Below are positions 10,178 to 21,194 of a stretch of 64,000 nt of DNA, piece after piece. How positions within the stretch are numbered: the stretch's first letter is position 1; every line of letters begins with the position of its first letter. Below the pieces are notes generated by a model. The model did no database searches. It saw nothing but the letters and a program-made list of their open reading frames with translations, and was not told the origin of the DNA. Source of the stretch: Euglena gracilis (lineage: Eukaryota > Euglenida > Euglenophyceae > Euglenales); NCBI GenBank assembly GCA_039621445.1, contig CP154956.1, positions 32,337,437 through 32,401,436 of the forward strand, written 5' to 3'. The translations under genes were made by a program, and so were the position numbers.

Positions 10178-12317
10178 AGCGGCCGGAGCCCTCCGAGGCG
10201 GAGCGCTTGGCGGCCTTGACATCTCTCCCTGGTGACAGGGGAGCCTCCGGTGAGCGGTTTCGAGAGCCTCGCAGTACGCCCGCATCTGTCTCGGAGAGGG
10301 CCCGGGTGGGGGACAGCGGGGGGGGGTCTTCCTCCATGGGTTCGGCGGGTGACAGCAGGGACGTGGGCGCGGCGTGAGAGGGCGGGTGGGGCCGGGCAGC
10401 ACGTTCGGCAGCAAGTTCACGGCGCAACCGGGCGTTTTCCGCCAGGAGTTGGGAGAGTTGGGCGGTGACCACGGACAACTGGTCCTGCAGGCGACGGAGT
10501 TGTTCAGCCGTGGAGGGGGTGGGGTCGGCGCGTTGCTGCTGGCGGCGTTCACGACGCGTCGCGGCGGGTGTCGCGGACGGAGCTGGCTGTGCAGGGAGGG
10601 GAGGAGGCTGCCGCGGGGGGGGGCTGAGGCTTGCTGAGAGCAGCTTCGGGGCGGCGGGAGGCTGTGGTTGGCGAGGTGGAGGACTGCGGTAGGGCTAGGC
10701 CGGCACGGGGGATGCCGCCCAACGCCGAAGAGCGTGAAGGAGGCGACGACCGCGGTGGGAGAGGCGCCCTTGTGAGCCGCGCTGCACACGTTCTGCCACA
10801 GCTCCCGTCGTCGAAGGACGAGACGGACGGGTTGCCGGTGGCTGCGAAGAAGGCCACGCGCCGAAAGGGGCCAGCGTTGCCCAGCCGCACTTCTCCGCGA
10901 TGAGGGGCAAGGCCTGTAGCCGCAATCAAGTCAGTCAGGCGGAAGACGTCGGAGTCCTCCAAGGGGCCAAGCCGCCACCAGCTCAAGCCGGAGGTAGCCT
11001 CGTGCAGGACCGCCTTCCAATCGCCCAGGACCAGCTGCAGTCGGGCCTCCAGCGCTCGTTTGTCCGCGCTTCCGGCGACGCGGATGGCCACATCCTTGTC
11101 GTTTGCGAGGAGCCCGAAGACGCCGTCCACTTGGTGGGCCACCTGCCAGAGCGCATCGGCCCGCTACCGATGCCCTCGCAACCACAGCATGTTGAAGTTG
11201 TGGCGCGCCAGTGCGGGGGACGTCTCCTTGGTCCAGAAGGGCCGGAGAAACGCCCCACCGCAACCACTGGCCCGAAGCCAAGAGGGAGCCTCGGACCGCG
11301 GGACGGCGAGCAGGGCTAGCAGGCCGCCGTGGTGTGTTGGAGTTGTTGAAGTCGATACCCGCTGTGGAAGGCGATGCCTACAGATCCAGCCGCCTGCTTC
11401 AGGGCCGCCATGGCCGTTTTCACCACGTCCCGCTCGCGGACAGCAGGCGGGAGGTCGAATTCTGCACGCAGGAGTTCCAGCTGGTTTGGTTCCGGCTCGG
11501 GCGGCCGGCCGCGGAGCCAGCGGCCGGTGGGCGGGAGAGGGACCTCCACCCGACGAAAACTGACGGTGGCCAGCACCTTGTTCCTCGGGAGATATGCTGC
11601 TTCCCATTGCGAGGGCGGCAGCTGGCGCTCATCGGCGGGCACGCGGCGCAGGCGGGGACGCTCGCCCACCAGGGCCACCTGCACCTCCAGGGACGGGTCA
11701 TCCAGCAGGGCAGCGGCCTGCGGGAGCAGAGATCGCAGGGAGGCGGCGTCGAGAGTTTCGGGGCACTTGTCCCGCGGTAAGACTGCACAGACGGTGAACA
11801 CGGTGGCCGCGTCCTCCAGGCCCACCTGGAAGTGGACCCTCTCCAGCCAGACCGCAAGATGGGGTCGTGGTGGGACAAACACATGGCAGGGCCCGTCCGG
11901 GCCCCACCTCTTCGGGGAGTCGCGCCGCAGGGCGTCCGCATCCTCCACGTGGGGCTTGGTGAGGAAATCACCGCCTACCACCACCAGTGCGAGGTTGGGG
12001 ATGATCTCCAGAGCCAGCGCCGCCAGCCAGCCGGAGTCGAGCCTGGTGTCGTAGACACGGATGGGCGTCTTGGGGTCCAGGGAGGCCGGCAGTTGCCAGC
12101 CATCCCGACGAAGAGCTTCCGCAAGTTGGAGTTCTTGAAGCTCCCGCGCAGACAGTCGCGCGGGCCGAGCAGGTAGCCAAGTCTGCTGAGCGCCGGCTCC
12201 TCGTTGAGCAGCCCGAGGGGGATTGCCGTGCAGCGCGTGCTGCAAGCGGTTCCGCGCCTTCCGGGAGGTCGTCCAAGTCCCGGGCGGGGGCGGAGATGAC
12301 GATCGGGGGGCAGCCAT
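10167..12317 (-). pseudogene. LINE ORF1, broken by frameshifts and a TAG
   Basis: ORF1 begins at an ATG at 12317 (MAAPRSSSPP). It runs to 11316 in one frame, continues from about 11340 in another frame across a TAG at 11164, and returns to the first frame before 10560. Its last part is a leucine-rich coiled coil (QLRRLQDQLSVV, LAENARLRREL) followed by a basic tail, ending at the TGA at 10167. No zinc knuckle or RRM is evident. By position it should be the nucleic-acid-binding partner of ORF2. At least two frameshifts and one stop mean this copy cannot make an intact protein. Confidence 0.7.
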
Positions 12318-12422
12318 CTCGGCATGAGCCCCACGGAGCGTGGCGGTGGGAACTGGTGGGGGGGGGCAGGATCTTCTGGTAGTTGCTCCGAACAAAACGG
12401 GCAGCAGAATGCTGCATCCACT

Positions 12423-12442
12423 CCTGGGCGTAGGCGTGGCGG
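12423..12442. repeat. LINE target-site duplication, 5' copy
   Basis: Identical 20-bp partner of 4555-4574. It lies within the integrase codons for the HAYAQ segment. Confidence 0.9.
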
Positions 12443-13820
12443 ATCCCGTGCAGGCCGCACATGCTGCGCCACCACGCGCCAGCAAAATGCGGCCCGCGAT
12501 AAATCGTGATCACGCTGGGCAGCCCGTGCGGCGACCACCACCCCGGTACATCGCCTTGGCCACGGTGGCGGCGGTGAGGCCGCGTGTGTGGTGGGCCGTG
12601 GCCACGACCCACCCACTGTGGCGATCGACGCAGGCGGCGAACACGTTGTACTGCTGCCCCTCGAAGTCCACCTCCGGCATCACGAAGAGGTCGATGGCCA
12701 CCGACGCCATGATGTACGGCGGGACGGGCGTCGGGCAGACCATCAGCCGCAGCGGCTGGTGGGGGTGCTCGGTGGCCTGGCACACCGGGCACGTCCGCTG
12801 CAGCCCGCCGGCCACCTTCGGCGCCTCCATCCGGTCCGCGAAGACGTAGGTGCGCTCGGCCTCCTCCACCAGCCGGTCCCCGCCAACGTGGCCGGAGACC
12901 GAGTGCTGCTCCCTCAGCACCTCCGCCAGCAGCCCGCTTGGCACACACCACCTCCCCGCCTGGACGAGCCGCCCATCCACCAGCTGGAACCCGCTGGGCC
13001 AGCCCGGGCCGTTGTGGGCCTGGTCCCAGATGGGCTTCCAGCGCGGGCACACCGCATACGCCTTGCTCCAGTCCATGTCGAAGACGTTGATGTCCAGGTC
13101 AGGCTGCGGGGGCACGGGACCAGCGGTTGACGGCACTCCTGCTGCGAGAGCTGCAGACGGGACTGACGGGGCCGGTGATGGCACACCGGCTGCGGACGCT
13201 GGGACGGGCATGGCCGGTGATGACACACCGGCTGTGGGCGCTGCGGACGGTGCGATGGACTGCGGTGCGATGGACTGCGGTGCTGGTGATGGGACTGGCG
13301 ATGGCGCGTTGGATGATGGTGCTGGCACGGACGCTGGTGATGCGATGCACGACGCAGACGGTGGGACTGCCGCAGACGATGCCGACGGTGGGACTGCTGC
13401 GGCCGCGGGGGACGAGGCTGACGGGTGCATCTCGCGTGGGTGCTCGGACCGCGTACCGTGCGGGGCGTCTGCTGGGGCGTCTCGGGCGTTGCACTGCGTG
13501 TCGAGGCGGCTGCGGGTGGTGACAGCGATGTGGGACGCTGACGGGACCGCGGCGAACGACTGGAGCGGGATCAGCTGGATGACGGCCAGCTCTCTCCCCT
13601 CCTTCAGGGTTGACCTCTCCACCTGTTCCGCCTTGGTCTCCTCGTCCTCGGGATGCACCGCCTGGGTGGACTTCTCGCGCAGCTTCTCCTCCAGGATGTG
13701 GGCCTTCATCTCCTTCGTTTCGGCCTCGGTGCCGTGCCACGAGGTGTCGCGCCAGCCTTGTGAGGCCGGGTAGGCCCAGCGGGACATGGCATCGCCTACC
13801 ACGTTGGTCTCGCTGGGACG
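12443..13820 (-). pseudogene. Integrase N-terminal half and RNase H-integrase linker
   Basis: After a frameshift near 13820 the pol frame continues from TNVVGDAMSRWAYPASQG, a segment typical of the RNase H/integrase junction in Ty3-type pol. A Pro/Ala/Ser-rich linker of roughly 100 residues (about 13100-13440) follows, then the integrase: CPVCQATEH of the zinc motif, SVAIDLFVMPE with the first catalytic Asp, and DRHSGWVVA. A second frameshift near 12535 leads to GLPSVIT, then RGPHFAG. The second catalytic Asp, expected just before RGPHF, is replaced by Tyr (codon 12499-12501). The gene is then cut by the LINE. It is clearly inactive. Confidence 0.8.
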
Positions 13821-16285
13821 TTCACCACGGTGATGCGGAACTCGTTGAGCTTCGCATGCCATCTGGCCCGCCTCCCCTGCGGGCCCACTCCGGCGACGTA
13901 CTCCTTGTACCACGACTCCAGGCTGCGGTGGTCGGTCAGGACGAGGATCTCGTTGTCCAGCAGGAAGCCCGCCCACTTGTCGAGGGCGGCCACCACGGCA
14001 TACGTCTCCTTGTCCCGGACATCCCACCGAAGGCGCTGCCCCTCGGTGAGCTTACGGTACATGAAGGCCACCAGGACGGAGGTCCCCGGCCGCAGGTCCT
14101 CCACCCGCGGCACGCCGTCGATGTTCGGGAACTGCTCCAGCACCGCTCCGATGGCGTAGTCCGACGCGTCGGTGCGCAGGACGAACGGCTTGGCTGGATC
14201 GATGTGGTACAGCTCCAGGTCGGCGACGAGGGCCTTCTTCAGCTTGTCGAACGCCTCCTTCTCCTGCTCCGTCCACACCACTGGGTGCTTGGATCCCGCC
14301 TTGGTCAGCTCCCTCGGCAACTTCAGCTTCTCCTGCAACGGCGCCGCCAGCTCCGCGTAGAGTCTCACGTAGCCCGCATAGTAATTGCAGACGCCGAGAA
14401 ACGCGCGGAGACTGCTGACCGTCGGCGGCAGCTGCCAGTGCTGCACCGCCGACACTTTGCCTGGGGCAGGCGCCCTCCTGCCGTGCCCCAGGACATGCCC
14501 CACGAACTCGACCTGCCTCATGAAGAGCTTGACCTTGCGGCTGTCGCTGACCCATCTGTCCTTCTCCAAGGCCAGCAACGTCTCACGGACGTCTCGGGCG
14601 TGCTTCTGGTAGAACTCCTCGTCCGTCTCCTCCGCTCCCTGCCGCGTACTGACGATGATGTCGTCGAAGTACGGGCGGGAGTGCGCCTTCACCGCCGCGC
14701 AGGTGGCGTCAATGTCCCGCTGCAGGAGGGCGGGCCCGACGCTGATCCCCTGCGGGACCACACGCCACTGCCACAGCCCACCCGGCAGCTGGACGTTCGT
14801 CACCGGTCGGCTCTCCTCCGCCAAGGCCACCTGGTGGAACGCGTCCCGCAAGTCGATGGTGCTGAAGAGGGTACACTTCGCCTGCTTCGCCACAATCTCC
14901 TCCGTCAAGGGCAAGGGGTAGCTGTCCGCCATGATCTGCAGGTTCGTCACCGCGTAGTCACACACCATCCTCCACTTCCCGTTCTTCTTCCGAATCGGGA
15001 AGGCCGCCGCCCGCCACGGGCCGCGGCCCGGCTCCACCTTCCGGTCGCGGCGGCACTTCTCCTCCATCTCCCGCAGCGCCTCCAGCCGCTCGCCCTTCAG
15101 ATGGATCACCCTCCCCACCACCGGCTGGGCGTTTGGCTTGAGGCGCAGCAGCGCCATCCCGTGCTGGCCTCGTGGCGGTGGATCGGGGTGGACGCGGTCG
15201 CAGAAGACGCGGCCCTCGAACTCCTTGAGCATCTCGGCGCGGAGCTGGACGGCCAGCGGATGCTGCTCCTCCGCCTCGGCGGTGACCACCCCACGGACTT
15301 CCGTCGCCACCTTGGCTGCGTCGATCAGCACCTTCGCCACCATAGCCTCCTCCTCGGCGTCCAGGGCTTCGTCCTCCTCGTCTCCGTCGGGGCCGTTGAC
15401 CCCGACGGTGAGCCTCATCTTCCTCACCTCGGCCTCCATCTCCTCCTCCACTTCGGACGGCGTGCGGGGCAACGGCGACGGGCTGCGGGCTCGGACGGTC
15501 GCGTGGGTGCGTGTGCTTAGCGCTGCGATCTCGCTTGATTCGGTGCCGGCGATGACCCATCGGGGATCGTCGTGGAGCTGGAGCGCATACCGCCAGGGTT
15601 GCACATCCAGCCTGCGCTCCTTCAGCCAGGGGTAACCCAGAATCAGGTCACACCCTATATCACCGTCATGGACGGTGATCTGGCTGTGCCACCTCTTCAC
15701 TCCTCCACTCCTGTCTCCTTCGCTCCTCGCGTTGAACACCAGGAGGACGTCCGCCTCGTTGCTGCCGCCCGCCAGCAGGTCGCCGTTCACGGTCCGCAGC
15801 AGCATCGGTCGCTCGCTGCGACGGAAACATCCGTTCGGGAACAAGTCCCGACGGATCAGCGACGTCTGCGCCCCCGTGTCCATGAGGGCCTTCGCCTTCT
15901 CCTCCCGGCCGTCGATCTCGATGACCACGTCCAGCATCAGCTGATAGCTGCCTCCCCGCCTCTCCATGCGGCCCACCTGCAAGGGCCGGCTGGGGCGGTA
16001 TTGCCACGGACGGACGGTGACCTTGTGGACTTTCCGCGGGGGGTGGGTCTCGTCGGCGGCGGTGGTGACGGGCTCGGCGGGTGGATCGTTGTGCGGCTCG
16101 GCGGGGGCGCACGATGCCTGGCGGGTGCACGATGGCGGTCGTTCGCGCGAGGCTTGGGACAGCGCCGCTGCTTGCGGGGGCAGCGCCGTCCGGCTTGGCG
16201 GTGCGGTGGCGGACGCGGGTGCGGGTGCCGGCGACGGCGGTATCGCGCTGGGCGGCACGGCTGCTTGGCGGGTTGGTGGGGTGCA
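13796..16285 (-). CDS. Protease, reverse transcriptase and RNase H of methyltransferase chromovirus
   Basis: An open frame that continues from the methyltransferase C-terminus. After a Pro/Ala-rich spacer, an aspartic protease has ALMDTGAQTSLI (DTG near 15880) and the downstream CDLILGYPWL. RT shows MVCDYAVTNLQ, STIDLRDAFHQ and a catalytic YFDD near 14671; Phe at the second position is less usual than Val, Ile or Leu. RNase H begins at LRTDASDYAIGAVL (about 14160-14190) and includes VLTDHRSLESW. The frame ends prematurely at 13796, where the adjacent frame takes over, so a 1-nt indel lies near 13820. An acidic stretch rich in Glu sits between protease and RT. Confidence 0.9.
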   Translation of the reverse strand, partial: CTPPTRQAAVPPSAIPPSPAPAPASATAPPSRTALPPQAAALSQASRERPPSCTRQASCAPAEPHNDPPAEPVTTAADETHPPRKVHKVTVRPWQYRPSRPLQVGRMERRGGSYQLMLDVVIEIDGREEKAKALMDTGAQTSLIRRDLFPNGCFRRSERPMLLRTVNGDLLAGGSNEADVLLVFNARSEGDRSGGVKRWHSQITVHDGDIGCDLILGYPWLKERRLDVQPWRYALQLHDDPRWVIAGTESSEIAALSTRTHATVRARSPSPLPRTPSEVEEEMEAEVRKMRLTVGVNGPDGDEEDEALDAEEEAMVAKVLIDAAKVATEVRGVVTAEAEEQHPLAVQLRAEMLKEFEGRVFCDRVHPDPPPRGQHGMALLRLKPNAQPVVGRVIHLKGERLEALREMEEKCRRDRKVEPGRGPWRAAAFPIRKKNGKWRMVCDYAVTNLQIMADSYPLPLTEEIVAKQAKCTLFSTIDLRDAFHQVALAEESRPVTNVQLPGGLWQWRVVPQGISVGPALLQRDIDATCAAVKAHSRPYFDDIIVSTRQGAEETDEEFYQKHARDVRETLLALEKDRWVSDSRKVKLFMRQVEFVGHVLGHGRRAPAPGKVSAVQHWQLPPTVSSLRAFLGVCNYYAGYVRLYAELAAPLQEKLKLPRELTKAGSKHPVVWTEQEKEAFDKLKKALVADLELYHIDPAKPFVLRTDASDYAIGAVLEQFPNIDGVPRVEDLRPGTSVLVAFMYRKLTEGQRLRWDVRDKETYAVVAALDKWAGFLLDNEILVLTDHRSLESWYKEYVAGVGPQGRRARWHAKLNEFRITVVNVPARPTW

Positions 16286-17427
16286 CTCGCACAGGTATCG
16301 GACTACACCTTCGGGAATGCGATACGCCTGCTCTCGGGTGCCGCGCTGCTGGGATGCCCCACCCAGCTGCCGTCGATGGTGTCGTCGTCCATCTTGCTCC
16401 TCCACGATGTTCTCGCACTGGCCGTCGCACACGATCTCCTGCATGGGGGCCATGGAGTCCGCGATCCAGAAGCGTGTGGGCTTGCGATAACCCACGCCTC
16501 GAACATTCAGTAGTCCACATCGACGTACTGCATGTCCTCCACGACCTTGCGGTGGCGGAGTTTCCCATAGCGGGGATTCTCCAGCCACCACAGGGACGGC
16601 CGCAGGTAGGAGATGATTTCCTACGTCTTGCGGACCAGGAAGTCGGCCTTCCGCAGCCGCCGCCTCCTGATCGTCATCGCGCTGGAGTACTCGGTGCACG
16701 GCGGTGAGGCGGCGACCAACTCGAAGTCGCCGGGCCAGTACTCCTCCCAGTACCGCCAGCGCCGCACGTCCACCGTCTTGTCCGCCTTCCACCGCAGGTC
16801 GGCGTCCACCGAGACGACGGAGTAGCCGAGCTTCTCCAGCGCCCGCTTCACCGAACCCGTTCCGGAGAACAGATCCAGTGCCCACCTCTTTGGCGTCGAG
16901 GTTGTCGGTGACGATGCGGCGGGCTTCGGGGCCGCCCGGGAGGACGGTGCGCTCTGCGGGGGGTACAGGGCGCTGGTTGCTGCGGGTGCGGAGCATGGTG
17001 CCGCTGACGGCGCTGCTGACGGCGGGGGCAGCGTCGTCCGGCTTGGTGCGGACTGGCGCGGTGCTCGCTCCTGCTGCTGCCGGGCTGGGGGCGTCGCGGT
17101 GGCACGATGCTGCGTAGACGATGGCACGGACGCTGCTGGCTTGGCGGGGGGCGAGGACTGCGCAGACGAGACCGATCGCGCCGCAGACGATTGCTTGGAA
17201 CGACGGGACTTCTTCTGTAGCACGGACCAGTAGTTGTTTGTCGAAATCTGATGGGCCCCGCCTTGACCGTGTGCTTCAGGGCACGGTCTCTCCCCTCCTT
17301 GGGAGATTTGGTGCTTGCTGGGACTGGGAGGCGTGCGGGGCTCTTGGGTGATTTCCCGCACGCTCACGCTGGCGTTGGAATTTGACGGCCGGCCCAGACC
17401 CCCATCCCCGGGGCCTGGGCGGCCCCG
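16286..17427 (-). pseudogene. Cytosine-5 DNA methyltransferase domain carried by the retroelement
   Basis: A Pro/Ser/Ala-rich leader (17427-16891) precedes a compact domain of about 200 residues (16890-16286). It shows the C5-methyltransferase motif order: motif I ALDLFSGTGSV (SAM binding, near 16875), the second acidic strand VVSVDAD, the catalytic ASPPCTEYS (Cys codon 16698-16696), an ENPRYG motif VI, then VDVDY, GYRKPTRFW and YRIPEGVVRYL. It would transfer methyl groups to cytosine in DNA. It lies in the gag frame after a TGA at about 17430. Breaks are a TAG at 16621 and, near 16503, a TGA followed by a 1-nt deletion, after which the pol frame begins. I know of published reports of such domains in dinoflagellate and charophyte retrotransposons; the match to those is inference. 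Confidence 0.85.
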
Positions 17428-20398
17428 TCACTCATGATTCTGCTCCTGTACGGCCGAGACGTTGCTCTTGCCGTCCTTGCCTTTGCCCTTGGACTTTCCT
17501 TTTCCTTGATCTCCTTTGGCTCCACCCTTTGCCTTGCCTTTTCCTTTGCCTTCATCTTGTATTGGGGCATTCGATGTCCACTGCTCGCCTTGATACCCAC
17601 CACCTTTTCGTTTTCCTTCATTTCCTTGCCATGCACTCGATGACCACTGCTCGGCTTGGTATCCACCCTTTCCTTTTCCTTCTTCACTCGTCCATGGGCT
17701 CGATGACCACTGCTCCGGGTACCCACGTCCCCCTTGGCCTTGTCCCTTGCCTTGGGGCGTGGGCTCCGGCGGCGTCCGCAGACGTGGTTGCTGCGCTTGC
17801 TTCTCCTTCTTCGGCGGCACGTTCGTCTTCTCCACCTCCTGGATGTACGGCTCCTCGGTGGTGTCGTCGACCTCCACGTCCTGCTGCCACCGTGGTACCG
17901 GCCGCTTCTCCGGGATCTCCTTCTCCTTCTCGGGGGTCATCTTCGCCTCCATCCGCAGCCATCTCACCATGAGGTTGTGGATGTCCTTCGCCGGTAGGTC
18001 GCACGAGTCGGCGATCACCGTGACGATGCTGCCGCCCTCGAGCCGCTGGCGCTCGTACACGGCCTTCACCAGGGTGCGGTGCTCGTCGCCCACTGGCACC
18101 ACCACGAAGCGGCGCACCGCCTTCCGCACCGAGGCGGGGGCCACCGTGGTCTCTTGCTTGATCATCTCCTTCACCTCCTCCACCGTCGTGTCCATCGGCA
18201 GGCCCAGCACGATGGACCGGTGGTCCACCCGCTTGTCCTCCTCCTGCGCCACCTTCCGGCGCCAGGGGTGGAGGGGCATGGCCTCCACGAGGAGCTTCCC
18301 CAGCTCCTCCTCCTCCATGCCCACCTGCCTCGCCATGGACGCCATCTGCGCGTAGTACTCCCTCCAGGACTTCTCGGTCAGCTTGCCGCTCATCACCAGC
18401 TTCAGCTTCCTCATTCGCCGCCGCAGGACCTCCTAGTCCTCGCCGCCGTTTGCCAGGTCCACCTCCGCGAACAGCACGGCATACTCCACCTCTCCTTTGG
18501 TCTCGATCTCCTCGTCCAGCATCAGCACCGTGGCCTCGTCCAAAGCCGCGCGGAACATGGCGAGGCGCTGAGCTGACGTGATGGACGGCCATGCCTGCTC
18601 GAGTTCCCGAAGGAACAGGAGCCACCGCCTCCGCCACTGCGGCCAGTCCTCCGGATGCCCAGAGAACCGGCCCGGGTGGAGGCCGATGACAGAGTCCACC
18701 AGCGGCGCCGGGAGGAAGTGCAGGGCCGCTGGCTGGGCCTGCACCGCGGCGATGCGGACCTCTCGCACCGCGGACGCGCTGGCGACGGGGACGGCGGACG
18801 GCGTGGTCAGGCGGGCGATGGAGAGAGACGGCACCCCGACCCCTCCCGCCGCGGCCTGTTTCCGGACCAGCCGGAGAGCTGGTCGGAGGGTGGACGACGG
18901 CTTCTCCTGCACCACGGACTCCTCCTGCATGGGCTTCTCCATCTGGACCGTTCTCACCTCTGGCACTGGTTGCTGCCGGGCCACCGGTTCCGGCTGCTGC
19001 TGAGCCGGGGGTGGCGGAGCCTTGGCGGGCATTGACGGCACCGCCTTGGCTTGGGAGGATACGATCACCTTCGAGACGATCTGGTCCAGCCGCTGCACGG
19101 CCATCACCACGGCCTGCGTCTGGACGTTCACCTTCTGTACTTCGGCCTCCACCACCCAGATCTTGTCGCCGGGGCTGTCCGCGACGAGCCGTTGCACGGC
19201 CACAGTCAGCCCTTGGGCTTGGGCTCCCACCCTCTGGATCTCCGTCTCCACCTTCTGCATCCTCCCCACGATCAGCGGCGGCAGCTCAGCGGCCATTGGC
19301 TCCTTGGCCGCGGCTGCCTCCACCTTGGTGGTGAGGGAGGACACCTGCGCCACGAGGAACTTGACCTGCTCCTTAAGCCAGGCGTTCTCGGCCTGCTGAT
19401 ACTGCAGCTGCTCCACCAGGCGCGACGTCACCTCCACCGCCTTGCCCTGCGTCACCGCAGTCGCCTCCACCTTGGCAGTGAATGCGGCCATCTGCACCTC
19501 GACGGCGTTGAGCTTCCCCTGCAGCTGGACGTTCTCGGCCCACTGCCCCTCCTTCTCTTGCAGCAGCTCCTGCACGGCGGCCTTGAGGTGCGCCACCTCC
19601 ACCAGCTCGGTGAGTCCACTCATCCGTACGCCGCTCTTCACCGCCATCACCGTGGCCGCGGCGTTGTCTTCCGCCTCCTTCACCTTCGCCCGGATCCTTC
19701 GGAGATCTTCACCGAAGTCTCCCAGTGCGTCGTGGGTGTACTTCTCCACTCTTGTCATCCGCTCCTCCGCCGTGGCCACCATGGGCATGAGCGTGTGGTG
19801 TTGTGATATTCCTTGATGTAGTCTGACGATGTCGTCCTTCACCTTCACCACGTTCTCCATCAGGTCCACGTGGGCCCCTTCTTGGGCCTCCATCCTTTTC
19901 TTCAGCTCTTGCACCGCCACACCTTGCTCGTCCACCTTGTCCTTCACGGCGGCGGTCATTTGCACGGCCGCCCAGCTGTCCCACATCTCCTTCGCCTTGG
20001 AGCCGATGAAGTCGACGGTGTTGCAGAGGCGGTCCATCCGCGTCTGCAACGCACCGTATGCTGCCTCCCACTCGGGGGGGGGCCTGCATGACCTCGTCCG
20101 GCTTCTCCTCGGTGTCGTACATCTCGCTCTGGTCCCCTCCCGCCAGCCACTCCTCGTCGTCATCACGAGGTCCTTCTCCCCGGCGTTGTTGATCACTTTC
20201 ACCTTCTCCTTCACCCTCATCATCTCCTTCGTCATCGGAGAGGCCCAGCCGCGGCACCTTGTGCGGCCGGTCCGAGGATAGGGGGGTGCGGAAGTGCAGG
20301 TGCACGGCGGTGGTGCTCGGGTGTTCGCTGGGGGACCGGTAGGGAGGCGGCACTCCCACCGGTGCGGCGATGGCTGCTTGGCTGGACGACGACGCCAT
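17428..20398 (-). pseudogene. gag of methyltransferase chromovirus
   Basis: The likely start is the ATG at 20398 (MASSSSQAAI), leading into an acidic segment (SDDEGDDEGEGEGES). A 1-nt change in a run of nine G near 20083 shifts the frame. The protein then has a very long coiled-coil region (about 20080-19000, heptads rich in Val, Gln, Lys, Glu), a Pro/Gln stretch, and a capsid-like segment with GHPEDWPQWRRRWLLFLRELE. A TAG at 18433 interrupts the same frame, which continues to 17428 with a helical part and a Gly/Lys-rich tail (GKGKGKAKGG). No CCHC knuckle is visible. By position it is the structural protein that packages the element's RNA. Confidence 0.75.
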
Positions 20399-21181
20399 CA
20401 GCGACGGCTAGGGCCCTGCCACCGGTTCAGGTGGCAGAGCAGACTGCAGGGACGGATGCACAGATGGGATCAGGCCAGCCACGGGGACGGGGATCCCGTC
20501 TCGGCCCTCGGACTCGCCGGGGCCAGCTCGTGGGCGGGGTGATATGTGATGGCCCGCATGCCCTCATCAGGGCTCCTCGGTGGCCCGGGGCTGGGCACGG
20601 GCACCGGCAGGCCAGCGAAGGCCCGCTCACTCTGCAGCTCCGGGACGCCCCACAGGTGGGGCACCTCGGACGGGAACGGGAACGGGAAGGGCAGGGAAGG
20701 GATCAGCTGAGGGAAGGGTGGGGTCCCGGGGAAAAGCTGAGAGGGTGGAGCCCCGGGTGGTAGCCAGGGGGTCGGGTTCCAGCTCTGGGGCTGGGCTGAT
20801 TTCTGGAACAGGAGGGGGACTTGGGACGAGTCTCGAGGGCTATCGACTAGGGACTCGGATTGGAGGAGGATGAGTGGCAGTTGGTGCTGGGAGCGCGGGA
20901 AACGGGGATTGTGGGGATGGGAGTGGGGATGGGGCAGGGGATCGGGAGTATCTTTTCGGGTATCGGGGGTATCTTTTCTTGCGCTTCCCGAGGGCTATCG
21001 GAAAGACTTGCGGTGGGGGCTACCACTTCAGAGTCTGCCGCAAAGGTTGGCATCCTGTCTGTGTCCCGGTGGGCCGTAGCCTCTTCGTGTGTGGAAAATT
21101 CTGGGGAGGTGTGCACGCTTTGCATTTCAAAAAGAAGGCACGTGAGAAATTGGCCTTCGATGGAAAACGTAGAACGAACAA
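20399..21181 (-). other. 5' leader of methyltransferase chromovirus
   Basis: About 780 bp between PBS and gag start. G-rich repeats such as GGGGATGGG and GGGACTTGGG occur on the + strand. I see no coding domain. Confidence 0.6.
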
Positions 21182-21194
21182 GCCTCTGCTACCA
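21182..21194 (-). other. Primer binding site
   Basis: On the minus strand TGGTAGCAGAGGC directly follows (overlapping by one base) the 5' LTR. It starts with TGG, complementary to a tRNA CCA end, and resembles the Met-tRNA type of PBS. Element B has the same first ten bases. Confidence 0.8.

Larger units (their letters stand above)
4575..12422 (-). mobile_element. Full-length LINE (EN-RT-RNase H type) in the integrase gene
   Basis: The element is bounded by a perfect 20-bp TSD and has no LTRs. On the minus strand it has a short leader (12422-12318), ORF1, ORF2 overlapping ORF1 by 11 nt, and a 107-nt 3' UTR. The presence of an apurinic-type endonuclease, RT and a downstream RNase H suggests the I/R1/Tad-like side of non-LTR elements; this is family-level inference. 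The 3' end on the minus strand is a run of about nine C rather than poly(A). The untruncated 5' end and perfect TSD suggest a fairly recent insertion, although ORF1 is already broken. Confidence 0.92.
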
